In this document: positions 26,037 to 34,606 of the stretch, in pieces | How positions within the stretch are numbered: the first letter of the stretch is position 1 | Layout: every line of letters begins with the position of its first letter | Origin: Blastococcus sp. TF02-09 | Lineage (GTDB): Bacteria > Actinomycetota > Actinomycetes > Mycobacteriales > Geodermatophilaceae | Direction: 5' to 3' | Assembly (NCBI RefSeq): GCF_003319105.1 | Contig: NZ_QOHH01000007.1 | Span: 62,001-126,000, forward strand | Length of the DNA stretch: 64,000 bases | Notes under the pieces: generated by a model | The model's database searches: none | What the model was told of the DNA's origin: nothing | The model's input: the letters and a program-made list of their open reading frames with translations, nothing else | Position numbers and translations under genes: made by a program

Positions 26037-26074
26037 ACGACGGCCGCCCGGAGAGTTCTCCGGGCGGCCGTCGT
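26037..26074. terminator. Perfect 18-bp-stem bidirectional terminator
   Basis: Arm ACGACGGCCGCCCGGAGA (26037-26054) and its perfect complement at 26057-26074 lie between convergent genes ending at 26031 and 26087. The formal 2-base gap means an effective loop of about 4-6 bases. Confidence 0.9.
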
Positions 26075-26086
26075 GGGCAGGCTTGC

Positions 26087-27040
26087 TCAGTCCTCCGGAG
26101 GCGTGAAGGACGACGTCCGGGACAGCCCGGCGGCGCGACCCTTGCCCGCGATGACCAGCGCCATCTTGCGGCTGGCCTCGTCGATCATCTCGTCGCCGAG
26201 CATCGCCGAGCCCTTCTTGCCACCGGCCTCCGACGTCGCCCAGTCGTAGGCGTCGAGGATGAGCTCGGCGTGGTCGTAGTCCTCCTGCGACGGCGAGTAG
26301 ATCTCGTTGGCCGCCTCGACCTGACCGGGGTGCAGCACCCACTTGCCGTCGAAGCCGAGGACGGCGGACCGCTTGGCGACCTCCTCGAACGCGGGCACGT
26401 CACGCACCTGCAGGAAGGGGCCGTCGATGGCCTGCACACCGCGGGCGCGGGCGGCCATGAGGATCTGCATGAGGATGTAGTGGAACGGGTCGCCCGGGTA
26501 GTCGGGGTGCAGCGCGCCCACGACCAGCGACTTCATGTTGATCGAGGCCATGAAGTCGGCGGGGCCGAAGATGATGGTCTCGATGCGGTCGCTGGCGAAG
26601 GCGATGTCGTTGACGTTGATGAGGCCCTGCGCGGTCTCGATCTGCGCCTCGATGCCGATCCGGCCGACCTCGTAGCCGTTGGCCTTCTCGATCTGGGTCA
26701 GCAGCATGTCCAGCGCCTTGACCTGGGCGGCGTCCTGGACCTTCGGCAGCATGATGCAGTCGAGGTTCGCGCCGGCGCCGCCGACGACCTCCAGCACGTC
26801 CTGGAAGGTCCACTCCGTCGTCCAGTCGTTCACGCGGACGGTGCGGATCTTGTCGCCCCAGCCGCCCTCGTTGAGCGCCGCGACGATGTTCTTGCGGGCA
26901 CCGGGCTTGGCCAGCGGCGCGCACGCGTCCTCGAGGTCGAGGAACACCTGGTCCGCAGGGAGGCCCTTGGCCTTCTCGAGGAACCGCGGGTTGCTGCCGG
27001 GAACGGCCAGGTTGGAACGGCGAGATCGGAGCTCGGCCAC
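26087..27040 (-). CDS. HpcH/HpaI-type CoA-ester lyase (malyl-CoA / beta-methylmalyl-CoA lyase-like)
   Basis: 317 residues from GTG 27040. TIM-barrel citrate-lyase-beta family signatures: RRSNLAVPGSNPRF (CoA-binding start), FLDLEDACAP (metal-binding Glu/Asp), RVND, IEAQIETAQGL, and FGPADFMAS. Family members cleave or form malyl-CoA type esters; this subfamily serves the ethylmalonyl-CoA pathway of acetate assimilation. Together with the acyl-CoA dehydrogenase upstream this suggests that pathway, although ccr and meaA are outside the window. Confidence 0.88.
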   Translation of the reverse strand: MAELRSRRSNLAVPGSNPRFLEKAKGLPADQVFLDLEDACAPLAKPGARKNIVAALNEGGWGDKIRTVRVNDWTTEWTFQDVLEVVGGAGANLDCIMLPKVQDAAQVKALDMLLTQIEKANGYEVGRIGIEAQIETAQGLINVNDIAFASDRIETIIFGPADFMASINMKSLVVGALHPDYPGDPFHYILMQILMAARARGVQAIDGPFLQVRDVPAFEEVAKRSAVLGFDGKWVLHPGQVEAANEIYSPSQEDYDHAELILDAYDWATSEAGGKKGSAMLGDEMIDEASRKMALVIAGKGRAAGLSRTSSFTPPED

Positions 27041-27118
27041 AGTGCCTCCGCTAGATCGAGGTCGGGGGAATCGGTCGTGCGGAGCGTAGCGACGGCGGAT
27101 TCCGGGCGCTCACCCGCT

Positions 27119-27181
27119 GTTGATCATCGTCATCTGGTCGCTCGACCCGCCGATGGGAGGCTCCGGACGACGATGATCAAC
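27119..27181. repeat. Inverted repeat, 13-bp arms with 37-bp spacer
   Basis: GTTGATCATCGTC (27119-27131) and GACGATGATCAAC (27169-27181) are perfect complements flanking 37 bases. It occupies the gap before the stop of the EamA gene and may act as its terminator or be one copy of a dispersed intergenic element (see similar structures at 34518 and 38600). Confidence 0.7.
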
Positions 27182-27210
27182 TGCAAGGAGGAAAGGACCG
27201 CCGCTGCCGC

Positions 27211-28143
27211 TCAGGTTGCGGGCTCGACCAGCGTCGTCGGCCGGCTGCCGCGCACCACGAGGGCGACCCCGGCGACGACGGCGAGCATCCCGGGCAGCGC
27301 GAGCAGCGGCGGCGCCTGCTGCAGGAGCACCAGCGCGACCAGCGTCGCCCCCGGCACCTCGAGCAGGATGACCAGGCTGACCATCGTCGGGCCGACCGTC
27401 GAGAGCACCAGGTTGAGCAGCGTGTGCCCGAGCAGCTGCGCGCAGACGGTGATCCCCGCGATGAGCAGCCAGTCGCGGCCGCTCAGCCCGCCCAGCGGCA
27501 CGTCGGCCAGCACCGCGCCGAGCGCCACCACGACCGCGCACACCGAGTAGGCGACGACGGCGTAGGCGGAGGTGGACAGCCGCTCCCGCGCCCGCGCGCC
27601 GGCCAGCACGTACCCGCCCGCGAAGATCGCCCCGAGCAGGGCCAGCCCGTCACCGGCCAGCGCCTCCAGGCTCACCGACACGTCGACGCCGGCGATGAGC
27701 CCGGCTCCCGCGACGGCGAGCACCAGCCCCCACCAGACGGGAGCCGGCAGCCGCACGCCGACGAACCGCGCGGCCAGCGCCGTCCAGATCGGGGTCGTGG
27801 TGACCAGCGCGGTGGAGGCCGCGACCGTGGTCATCGTGAGGCTGGGCAGCCAGGCGGCGAAGTGCGCGGCCAGGAACAGCCCAGCGACGACCGAGCTGCC
27901 CAGGTCGCGCAGCGCCAGCCCCTGCAGGCTCGCCCGCTCCCGCGTCAGCAGCACCGGCAGCAGCACGGCGGCGCCGACGGCGTTGCGCCAGAAGGCGACC
28001 GCCAGCACCGGGGCGGCCACCAGCGCGGTGAGCGGCCCCGACATCGAGACGCCGAGGACGGCGACGCCCATGAGCGCGACGTCGCGACCCCCGGGCCGCT
28101 GCACCGCCCAGGAGGACGCCGCACCGGAACGGTCCTCGATCAC
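27211..28143 (-). CDS. EamA/DMT-family transporter
   Basis: 310 residues, about ten hydrophobic segments in two EamA repeats (PVLAVAFWRNAVGAAVLLPV; later GATLVALVLLQQAPPLLALPGMLAVVAGV). GTG at 28143 overlaps the PhzF-family stop by 4 bp, so the two are translationally coupled. The family exports amino acids, nucleobases or other metabolites; the cargo is unknown, but coupling suggests a product of the PhzF-like isomerase. Confidence 0.88.
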   Translation of the reverse strand: MIEDRSGAASSWAVQRPGGRDVALMGVAVLGVSMSGPLTALVAAPVLAVAFWRNAVGAAVLLPVLLTRERASLQGLALRDLGSSVVAGLFLAAHFAAWLPSLTMTTVAASTALVTTTPIWTALAARFVGVRLPAPVWWGLVLAVAGAGLIAGVDVSVSLEALAGDGLALLGAIFAGGYVLAGARARERLSTSAYAVVAYSVCAVVVALGAVLADVPLGGLSGRDWLLIAGITVCAQLLGHTLLNLVLSTVGPTMVSLVILLEVPGATLVALVLLQQAPPLLALPGMLAVVAGVALVVRGSRPTTLVEPAT

Positions 28144-29015
28144 CCCTGCGGAACCCGGATGCGGCCGCTCGCGATCGGAACGACCGTCCCGCGGACGGTG
28201 GTCGCCGTCGCCTTCCCGGCGGCCGCCGTCACCGTGCACCGGAGCAACGAGGGCCGGCCCATCGCCTCGCCCTGCCGCACGGTGAACGCCGTCGTCCCGT
28301 CGCCGGGAAGCAGGCCGGTCTCCACCAGCCAGACGCCGGTGCCCAGCGCCGCCGAGCCGGTCGCCGGGTCCTCGCCCCAGGCGAGGTCGCCGGCGAAGAC
28401 GCGCGCGGTGGCCGTGGCGGTGGCGGCGTCCCAGGACAGCACCGACACGCCCTCCCCCACGGACAGCGCGCGCAGCGCGGCGGGGTCCGGGACGGCGCGG
28501 TCGACGGCGTCGGGGCGCACGGAGAGGTAGGCGAACGGCAGCCCGCAGCCGGCGACCTCGACCGGGACGCCGGTGACGTCGGCCGGGTCCAGGCCCAGGG
28601 CCCGGGCGAGCTCCTCGGCGGCGGGCCCGTCCTCCAGCGTCGGCGTCCCGCCGGACAGGGTCGCCCCCTCGTCGTCGACGACCACGTCGAGCACCCCGGC
28701 GCCGCACTCCTGGCGCAGCGTGCCCGCCGCCAGCCGGCCCGCGCGCACCAGCGTGTGCGCCGCGCCGACGCTGGGGTGACCGGCGAAGGGCAGCTCGGCA
28801 TAGGGGGTGAAGATCCGCACCCGGTAGTCCGCGCCCGGCTCGGTGGGGGCGCACAGGAACGAGGTCTCGGAGAGGTGGAACTCGTTGGCGAGCGCCTGGC
28901 ACTGGGCGGTGCTCAGCGCGTCGGCGTCGTGCACGACGGCCAGCGGATTGCCGGCGAAGGCCCGCGGCGCGAACACGTCGACGATCTCGTAGTCCAGCGC
29001 GTCGGGGCCGTTCAC
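28140..29015 (-). CDS. PhzF-family isomerase/epimerase
   Basis: 291 residues from GTG 29015. Contains the family signatures VDVFAPRAFAGNPLAVV, LSETSFL (the catalytic Glu), FAGHPSVGAAHTL and GEDPATGSAALG. This is the diaminopimelate-epimerase fold; most members outside phenazine clusters have unknown substrates. No phenazine genes are nearby. Divergent from the MgtE-N gene 25 bp away. Confidence 0.9.
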   Translation of the reverse strand: MNGPDALDYEIVDVFAPRAFAGNPLAVVHDADALSTAQCQALANEFHLSETSFLCAPTEPGADYRVRIFTPYAELPFAGHPSVGAAHTLVRAGRLAAGTLRQECGAGVLDVVVDDEGATLSGGTPTLEDGPAAEELARALGLDPADVTGVPVEVAGCGLPFAYLSVRPDAVDRAVPDPAALRALSVGEGVSVLSWDAATATATARVFAGDLAWGEDPATGSAALGTGVWLVETGLLPGDGTTAFTVRQGEAMGRPSLLRCTVTAAAGKATATTVRGTVVPIASGRIRVPQG

Positions 29016-29040
29016 GGCGCCGACGGTAGCCTTCCAGCCT

Positions 29041-30279
29041 GTGACGACGGTGACGAGGGCGTACGTCTCCCGGCTCGCCGGGCTGACGGTGTTCGACCCC
29101 AACGGCGACCGCGTCGGCAAGGTGCGCGACGCCGTCGTCGCCCTGCGCGTGGGCACCGCCTGCCCCCGGGTGCTGGGCCTGGTCGTCGAGGTCGTCGCGC
29201 GGCGCCGGATCTTCGTCCCCATGGGCCGGGTCACCGCGGTCGACCCGGGCGCGGTGATGCTCGCCTCCGGCACGCTCAACCTCAAGCGCTTCGAGCAGCG
29301 GGCCGGCGAGACGCTGGTCCTGGGCGAGCTGCTGGACCGCTCGGTCACGATCCTGGAGAGCGGGAAGCCGGCGCACGTCGTCGACGCCGGCATCGAGCAG
29401 ACCCGCACCGGCGACTGGCAGCTGTCCAAGCTCGCCGTCCAGGAACCGGGGCGGCTGGGCCGCCGCGGCCAGCTGCACACCCTGGCGTGGGACGAGGTCG
29501 GCGGCCTGGCGCTGCCGCAGACCGGGCAGGGCGCGGAGACGCTCATCGCCACCTACCGGGAGCTCAACGCCGCCGACATGGCGCACGCGCTGCAGGAGCT
29601 GCCGATCAAGCGCCGGCACGAGGTCGCCGAGGCCATGGACGACCAGCGGCTGGCCGACGTCCTCGGCGAGCTGCCCGAGGCCGACCAGGTGGTCATCCTC
29701 GGCACGCTGGAGGAGCAGCGCGCCGCCGACGTCCTCGAGGAGATGGACCCCGACGACGCCGCCGACCTGCTCGCGGAGCTGTCCAACGTCGACCGCAACC
29801 GCCTGCTGGAGCTCATGGAGCCCGACGAGGCCGAGTCGGTGCGCCAGCTGCTCAAGTACTCCGAGGACACCGCCGGCGGGATGATGACCAGCGAGCCGGT
29901 CATCCTGGCCCCCGACGCCACCATCGCCGAGGCGCTGGCCCGGGTGCGGGAGCCGGAGCTCACCCCCTCGCTGGCCAGCCAGGTCTACGTGTGCCGGCCG
30001 CCCTCGGCCACCCCGACGGGGCGCTACCTGGGCCTAGCGCACATCCAGCGGCTGCTCCGCGAACCCCCGTCCAGCCTGGTGAGCGGCATCCTCGACGACC
30101 TCGAGCCGCTGCGCCCGGAGGCACCCCTGGCCGAGGTCACCCGCTACTTCGCCACCTACAACCTCGTGGCCGCCCCCGTCGTCGACGCGCAGGGCCGGCT
30201 CGTCGGGGCGGTCAGCGTGGACGACGTCCTCGACCACCTGCTGCCGGGCGACTGGCGCGAGCGGGCCCGCCGTGGCTGA
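29041..30279 (+). CDS. Soluble MgtE N-domain / CBS protein with N-terminal PRC-barrel-like part
   Basis: 412 residues from GTG 29041. A PRC-barrel-like segment occupies about 1-90 (SRLAGLTVFDPNGDRVGKVRDAVV), a second one about 95-160, the MgtE intracellular helical domain about 170-280 (LQELPIKRRHEVAEAM, DPDDAADLLAEL, LLKYSEDTAGGMMT) and two CBS motifs about 285-405. The MgtE transmembrane domain is missing, so this is a magnesium- or nucleotide-sensing cytoplasmic module rather than a channel. It overlaps the DUF1003 membrane gene by 8 bp; the pair may form a two-part system. From memory, mycobacteria carry a similar pair near mrp. Confidence 0.88.
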   Translation: MTTVTRAYVSRLAGLTVFDPNGDRVGKVRDAVVALRVGTACPRVLGLVVEVVARRRIFVPMGRVTAVDPGAVMLASGTLNLKRFEQRAGETLVLGELLDRSVTILESGKPAHVVDAGIEQTRTGDWQLSKLAVQEPGRLGRRGQLHTLAWDEVGGLALPQTGQGAETLIATYRELNAADMAHALQELPIKRRHEVAEAMDDQRLADVLGELPEADQVVILGTLEEQRAADVLEEMDPDDAADLLAELSNVDRNRLLELMEPDEAESVRQLLKYSEDTAGGMMTSEPVILAPDATIAEALARVREPELTPSLASQVYVCRPPSATPTGRYLGLAHIQRLLREPPSSLVSGILDDLEPLRPEAPLAEVTRYFATYNLVAAPVVDAQGRLVGAVSVDDVLDHLLPGDWRERARRG

Positions 30280-30793
30280 CGGCCCGCGGCTCGACGTCCC
30301 CCGCGGCGGTACCCGGCGGTTCACCGGGTTCCTGCGGCTGAACCCCGACACGGTCGGCGCCTTCGCCGAGGGCATCGCGCGCTTCCTCGGCACCGGCCGC
30401 TTCCTCGCCGTCCAGACGATCGTCGTGGCCGTCTGGATCATCCTGAACGTGGTCGCGGTCAACCTGCGCTGGGACCCCTACCCGTTCATCCTGCTCAACC
30501 TGGCGTTCTCCACCCAGGCCGCCTACGCCGCGCCGCTGATCCTGCTGGCGCAGAACCGGCAGGCCGACCGGGACCGCGTGCAGGCCGAGGAGGACCGCGC
30601 CCGCGCCGCCTCGACCCGCGCCGACACCGAGTACCTGGCGCGGGAGCTCGCCTCGCTGCGCGTCTCGGTCGGCGAGCTGGCCACCCGCGACTTCATCCGC
30701 AGCGAGCTCAACCGGCTGACCGTGGACGACGCCGGGGACGAGGGCGAGCGCCGGGAGAAGAAGGCCAAGAAGAAGCGCGACCCGGTCGCCTGA
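30272..30793 (+). CDS. DUF1003 membrane protein
   Basis: 173 residues from GTG 30272. Two membrane segments with the DUF1003 signature (FLAVQTIVVAVWIILNVVA, DPYPFILLNLAFSTQAAYAAPLILLAQNRQ), followed by a charged helix and a Lys-rich tail (EKKAKKKR). Cytoplasmic C-terminus. Translationally coupled to the MgtE-N/CBS gene, so likely its membrane partner. Function not known. Confidence 0.88.
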   Translation: MADGPRLDVPRGGTRRFTGFLRLNPDTVGAFAEGIARFLGTGRFLAVQTIVVAVWIILNVVAVNLRWDPYPFILLNLAFSTQAAYAAPLILLAQNRQADRDRVQAEEDRARAASTRADTEYLARELASLRVSVGELATRDFIRSELNRLTVDDAGDEGERREKKAKKKRDPVA

Positions 30794-30892
30794 CACCCGG
30801 TTGCGCCCCTGAGGTGTCCCACCCCGCCCGGGTGGGCACCGGGGCCCCACTGACCCGCGCGGGGCGGGTCGTGCCACGGGGGTGGACCACGC

Positions 30893-31645
30893 ATGGGTGC
30901 TGTCGACGTCGGACGAGGACCGGCCGGAGGGTCCTCGCGGGGCCTGTACGGCAGCCGGATCGGTGACCGCCTTCCCCGGTCGGCGACGGCGGAGGTCGTC
31001 GGCACCGCGCTGCTGGTGTTCGTCGGCACGAGCGCCGCGGTGGCCGCCGGCACCGGCGACGACTACGACTCCCTGGGTGTCGTGCTCGCGTTCGGGGTCA
31101 CGCTGGTGGCCCTGGCCGCCGCCTTCGGCCACGTGTCCGGGTGCCACCTCAACCCCGCCGTCACCCTCGGGCTCGCTGCCTCCGGGCGCTTCCCGTGGCC
31201 GGCCGCAGCCGCGTACGTGGGCGCCCAGCTGGCCGGTGGCCTGCTGGGCGCGGCGGCGACGTGGGCCTGCTACGGCGACCGCGGGCGCACCGACGGCAAC
31301 CTGGGCGCGACCCTGCCCGCCGACGGCGTACCGATCGGCCGGGCGTTCCTCGTCGAGCTGCTGGTGACGTTCCTGCTGGTGCTCGTCGTCATCGCGGTGG
31401 CCACCGACGACCGGGCCGAGAACGGCATCGCGCCCGTCGCCGTCGGGCTGGCGCTGGCCGCGGCGATCTTCGCGGCCGGCCCGCTGACCGGTGGCGCGGT
31501 CAACCCGGCCCGGGCCTTCGGCCCCAACCTGCTCGCCGGCGAACTGGCGCCGCTGTGGCTCTACCTCGTCGCGCCCACCATCGGCGGGGTGCTGGCCGCC
31601 CTGCTCTACGCGCGGGTCTTCGCCCGCACCGAGCCGCCGGAGTGA
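30893..31645 (+). CDS. Aquaporin / MIP-family channel
   Basis: 250 residues, six membrane segments and both half-helix motifs: CHLNPAVTLG in loop B and GGAVNPARAFGP in loop E. The residues around the second NPA (GGAVNPAR) suit a water channel (AqpZ-like) more than a glycerol facilitator, which would carry Asp after NPAR. The N-terminus before residue 28 is poorly defined; a later start is possible. Monocistronic. Confidence 0.9.
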   Translation: MGAVDVGRGPAGGSSRGLYGSRIGDRLPRSATAEVVGTALLVFVGTSAAVAAGTGDDYDSLGVVLAFGVTLVALAAAFGHVSGCHLNPAVTLGLAASGRFPWPAAAAYVGAQLAGGLLGAAATWACYGDRGRTDGNLGATLPADGVPIGRAFLVELLVTFLLVLVVIAVATDDRAENGIAPVAVGLALAAAIFAAGPLTGGAVNPARAFGPNLLAGELAPLWLYLVAPTIGGVLAALLYARVFARTEPPE

Positions 31646-31651
31646 CGGCGC

Positions 31652-31969
31652 TCAGCCCGCGAGCAGGTGCACGCCCGCGCCGGTCGCCCCGGCCAGGGCG
31701 ATGACAACGATGAACGGCGCCCGCAGCGCCAGGGCCAGGGCGGCCACCGCCAGCCCCGCCAGCCGCCCGTCGACCACGATCCGGTCGTCGCTGGTGAGGC
31801 CCTGGACGGCGACGAGCGCGGCCAGCAGGGCGGCGGGGACGAAGTCGACGATGCGGGCCACCCAGGGCTGCTCCACCCAGGCGGCGGGCACCGACATCCC
31901 GGCCAGCTTCAGCAGGTAGCAGCCGATCGAGGCGACGACGACCGCCGTCCACAGCACGTCGTCGCTCAT
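31652..31969 (-). CDS. azlD: AzlD-family small subunit of branched-chain amino-acid exporter
   Basis: 105 residues, four hydrophobic segments (LWTAVVVASIGCYLLKLAG, IVDFVPAALLAALVAVQGL, LAGLAVAALALALRAPFIVVIALAGATGAG). ATG 31969 overlaps the AzlC stop by 4 bp. AzlCD pairs export leucine-family amino acids or analogues. Confidence 0.88.
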   Translation of the reverse strand: MSDDVLWTAVVVASIGCYLLKLAGMSVPAAWVEQPWVARIVDFVPAALLAALVAVQGLTSDDRIVVDGRLAGLAVAALALALRAPFIVVIALAGATGAGVHLLAG

Positions 31970-32664
31970 GCCGGCCGCTCCGCGGTCCGGGGCCGCCCGG
32001 CCAGCGCCACGGCGACCACCGCGGCGATGACCTGCACGCCCACCGGGACGAACGGGGTCAGCGCCAGCGCGACCACCGCTCCCCCGAGCGTCACCCGCCG
32101 CTGGGCCCGTGGCTCGGTCGAGCCCGCCGCCGTCAGGCGCGGCCACAGCAGGGCGAGGAAGGCGGCCGGGACTACGGCGTCCAGCGCCGCCTCCGCCGCG
32201 CCGCCGAGGCCGGAGGCGCCCAGGGCGCCCACCAGCGTCATCGCGTTCCAGCCGAGGTAGATCGTGCCGCCGGTGGCCCAGAACGCCAGCCGGCCCAGCT
32301 CCCGGCCCGGGGCGGCGACGGCCATCGCCGTCGACTCGTCGATCACCCAGTGCGCCGCGCCGGCCCGGCCGAGCACGGTGCGGGGAGCCAGCAGCGGGGC
32401 CATCCGCACGCCGTACACGGTGTTGCGGGTGCCCAGCAGCAGCGCGCTGCCGACCGCCGCCGGCGCGCTGCCCCCGGCGCCGATCACGCCGACCAGCGCG
32501 AACTGCGAGGCGCCGGAGAACATCAGCAGGGACAGCGTCATGGTCTGCCAGACGTCCAGCCCGGCGGCGTCGGAGGCGGCACCGAACGCGATGCCGTAGA
32601 AGCCGACCGCCAGCCCCAGGCCGACGGCGTCGCGCAGCGTGCGGGATCGGGCGGGGGCGGACAC
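31966..32664 (-). CDS. azlC: AzlC-family branched-chain amino-acid exporter, large subunit
   Basis: 232 residues from GTG 32664, with the AzlC signatures GLAVGFYGIAFGAASDAAGL, MLSLLMFSGASQFALVG-like segment and NTVYGVRMAPLL. Several membrane segments. Forms an operon with azlD. Its start overlaps nothing but lies within a few bases of the SRPBCC stop. Confidence 0.88.
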   Translation of the reverse strand: MSAPARSRTLRDAVGLGLAVGFYGIAFGAASDAAGLDVWQTMTLSLLMFSGASQFALVGVIGAGGSAPAAVGSALLLGTRNTVYGVRMAPLLAPRTVLGRAGAAHWVIDESTAMAVAAPGRELGRLAFWATGGTIYLGWNAMTLVGALGASGLGGAAEAALDAVVPAAFLALLWPRLTAAGSTEPRAQRRVTLGGAVVALALTPFVPVGVQVIAAVVAVALAGRPRTAERPA

Positions 32665-32675
32665 GTCCGCCGAGA

Positions 32676-33209
32676 TTAGGCGCCGGTCGGCGCGGACCCG
32701 GCGCGCGCCCGGCGGCGCACCGTGCGGTCGAGGATGCCGAGGGTTCCCTTCAGCGCGCTCTCCGGGACGATCGGGAAGGTGAGGAACGGCCGGTAGTCCT
32801 CGCGCAGGTCCGACCAGTCGCAGTACGAGGTCACCCGGGTGCCGCCGTCGGCGGGTTCCAGTCGGTAGCCGTACACGTGCCGCAGCGGCGGCCGGATCGT
32901 GCCCTCGATGGTCCAGGCGATCTCGCGGTCGGGCTCGTAGGCGGTGATGACCACCTCGACGTCGTACTTCCCCATCGGCAGGTCGCCCAGCGCCTCCCGG
33001 TCCATGTGCACGAGGAACCGGTCGCCGACGGCCGAGACCGGCGCGCCCTCGGCGTCCATGAGCATCCCCGAGGCGTCGATGTCGACGTGGCCCTGCGGAT
33101 CCCGCAGCACCGCGAAGACCTCGTGCGGCGCGGCGGGGATGACGCGGGTCACCTCGATGCGCTCGGCGGCGGGCGCAGCGTCCTCGAGAGCGGTCACGGG
33201 TCGGATCAT
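32676..33209 (-). CDS. SRPBCC-family protein
   Basis: 177 residues. Pattern ERIEVTRVIPAAPHEVFAVLRDPQGHVDID, then strands ending TIRPPLRHVYGYRLEPADGGTRVTSYCDWSDL and a C-terminal helix. Same broad fold as the protein at 2417 but not closely similar. Ligand unknown. It is transcribed divergently from mrp and precedes azlCD by 11 bp, so it may be the first cistron of that operon. Confidence 0.8.
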   Translation of the reverse strand: MIRPVTALEDAAPAAERIEVTRVIPAAPHEVFAVLRDPQGHVDIDASGMLMDAEGAPVSAVGDRFLVHMDREALGDLPMGKYDVEVVITAYEPDREIAWTIEGTIRPPLRHVYGYRLEPADGGTRVTSYCDWSDLREDYRPFLTFPIVPESALKGTLGILDRTVRRRARAGSAPTGA

Positions 33210-33351
33210 GGCAGCCGCTGCGCACGAGATCACCCCCCGCGACCGGCGGTCGGCCGGAGGGCCCGCCGTACAGTGGCAGCGACCCGTGTGCGCAGGTAGC
33301 GCCGAGGCCTGCGGCCGGACGGGTCCCCCGTCGAAGGAGACAGACCCACCG

Positions 33352-34503
33352 ATGTCCGACACCATGACCGGCACGCCGGCGCTCGACGCCATCACCGCCG
33401 CTCTGGCCACCGTCCAGGACCCCGAGATCAACCGTCCGCTCACCGAGCTGGGCATGGTCAAGGACGTCCAGATCGCCGCGGACGGCTCCGTGCGCGTCGA
33501 GGTCTACCTGACCGTCGCCGGCTGCCCGATGCGCGAGACGATCACCAACCGCGTGACCCAGGCCGTCGGCGCCGTCCCCGGCGTGACCGCCGTGCAGGTC
33601 GGCCTGGACGTCATGAACGACGAGCAGCGCGCCGAGCTGCGCAAGACCGTCCGCGGCACCGACGTCGCCGACCCGGTCATCCCCTTCGCCCAGCCGGGCT
33701 CGCTGACCCGCGTCTACGCGGTCGCCTCCGGCAAGGGCGGCGTGGGCAAGTCCTCGGTCACCGTCAACCTGGCCGCCGCGCTGGCCAAGCGCGGCCTGTC
33801 CGTCGGTGTCGTCGACGCCGACATCTACGGCCACTCGGTGCCCCGGATGCTGGGCGTGGACGACAAGCCCACCCAGGTCGACAACATGATCATGCCGCCG
33901 CAGTCGATGGGCGTGAAGGTCATCTCGATCGGCATGTTCACCCCGGGCAACACCCCGGTCGTGTGGCGCGGGCCGATGCTGCACCGCGCGCTGCAGCAGT
34001 TCCTCGCCGACGTGTGGTGGGGCGACCTCGACGTCCTCCTGCTCGACCTGCCGCCCGGCACCGGCGACGTCGCCATCTCGATCGCCCAGCTGCTGCCCAA
34101 CGCCGAGATCCTCGTGGTGACGACGCCGCAGCTGGCCGCCGCCGAGGTGGCCGAGCGGGCCGGCGCGATCGCGACCCAGACCCACCAGCAGGTGGTCGGG
34201 GTCATCGAGAACATGTCGTGGATGGAGCTGCCCGACGGCTCCCGCATGGAGGTGTTCGGCGCGGGTGGCGGGCAGACCGTCTCCGACGCGCTGACCCGCA
34301 CCCTCGGCGCCCGCGTGCCGCTGCTCGGCCAGATCCCGCTCGACACCCGGCTCCGCGAGGCCGGCGACGCCGGTGCGCCGATCGTGCTGGCCGAGCCGGA
34401 GTCGCCGGCCGCGCAGGCGCTCACGAAGATCGCCGACGGGCTGGCCAGCCGCCAGCGCGGCCTGCAGGGCATGTCGCTGGGCCTCACCCCGGTCCGCCGC
34501 TGA
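33352..34503 (+). CDS. mrp: Mrp/NBP35-family iron-sulfur cluster carrier ATPase
   Basis: 383 residues from ATG 33352 after AAGGAGA. N-terminal MIP18/DUF59 domain (about 8-85, DPEINRPLTELGMVKDV) and a P-loop domain with the deviant Walker motif SGKGGVGKSS, DADIYGHSVPRMLG, and LDLPPGTGDVAIS. The C-terminal CxxC found in many Mrp proteins is replaced here (ENMSWMELPDGSRM), as in some actinobacterial Mrp. It probably loads Fe-S clusters onto client proteins. Convergent with tatB. Confidence 0.93.
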   Translation: MSDTMTGTPALDAITAALATVQDPEINRPLTELGMVKDVQIAADGSVRVEVYLTVAGCPMRETITNRVTQAVGAVPGVTAVQVGLDVMNDEQRAELRKTVRGTDVADPVIPFAQPGSLTRVYAVASGKGGVGKSSVTVNLAAALAKRGLSVGVVDADIYGHSVPRMLGVDDKPTQVDNMIMPPQSMGVKVISIGMFTPGNTPVVWRGPMLHRALQQFLADVWWGDLDVLLLDLPPGTGDVAISIAQLLPNAEILVVTTPQLAAAEVAERAGAIATQTHQQVVGVIENMSWMELPDGSRMEVFGAGGGQTVSDALTRTLGARVPLLGQIPLDTRLREAGDAGAPIVLAEPESPAAQALTKIADGLASRQRGLQGMSLGLTPVRR

Positions 34504-34517
34504 CCGCAGCTCCGCCT

Positions 34518-34585
34518 CTTCTGGGGTGTTCCTCCCGCTCCCCAGGTCCTGCAGGACCTCCGGAGCACGAGGAACACCCCAGAAG
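34518..34585. repeat. Long hairpin between mrp and tatB, 17-bp arms
   Basis: CTTCTGGGGTGTTCCTC (34518-34534) pairs perfectly with GAGGAACACCCCAGAAG (34569-34585). The 34-base spacer holds another palindrome, AGGTCCTGCAGGACCT. Between convergent genes, so it may terminate both, but it is longer than a usual terminator and resembles a dispersed intergenic element. Confidence 0.75.
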
Positions 34586-34606
34586 CACGTCCGGGGCCGG
34601 GCGGGC

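Noticed and set aside
28140-29015. Phenazine biosynthesis
   Set aside because: Only a PhzF-family protein is present; no other phenazine genes, and most PhzF relatives have other roles.
30818-30836. Possible terminator after the DUF1003 gene (CCCACC/GGTGGG)
   Set aside because: Only six base pairs with a GC-rich loop; too weak to call in 73% GC DNA.
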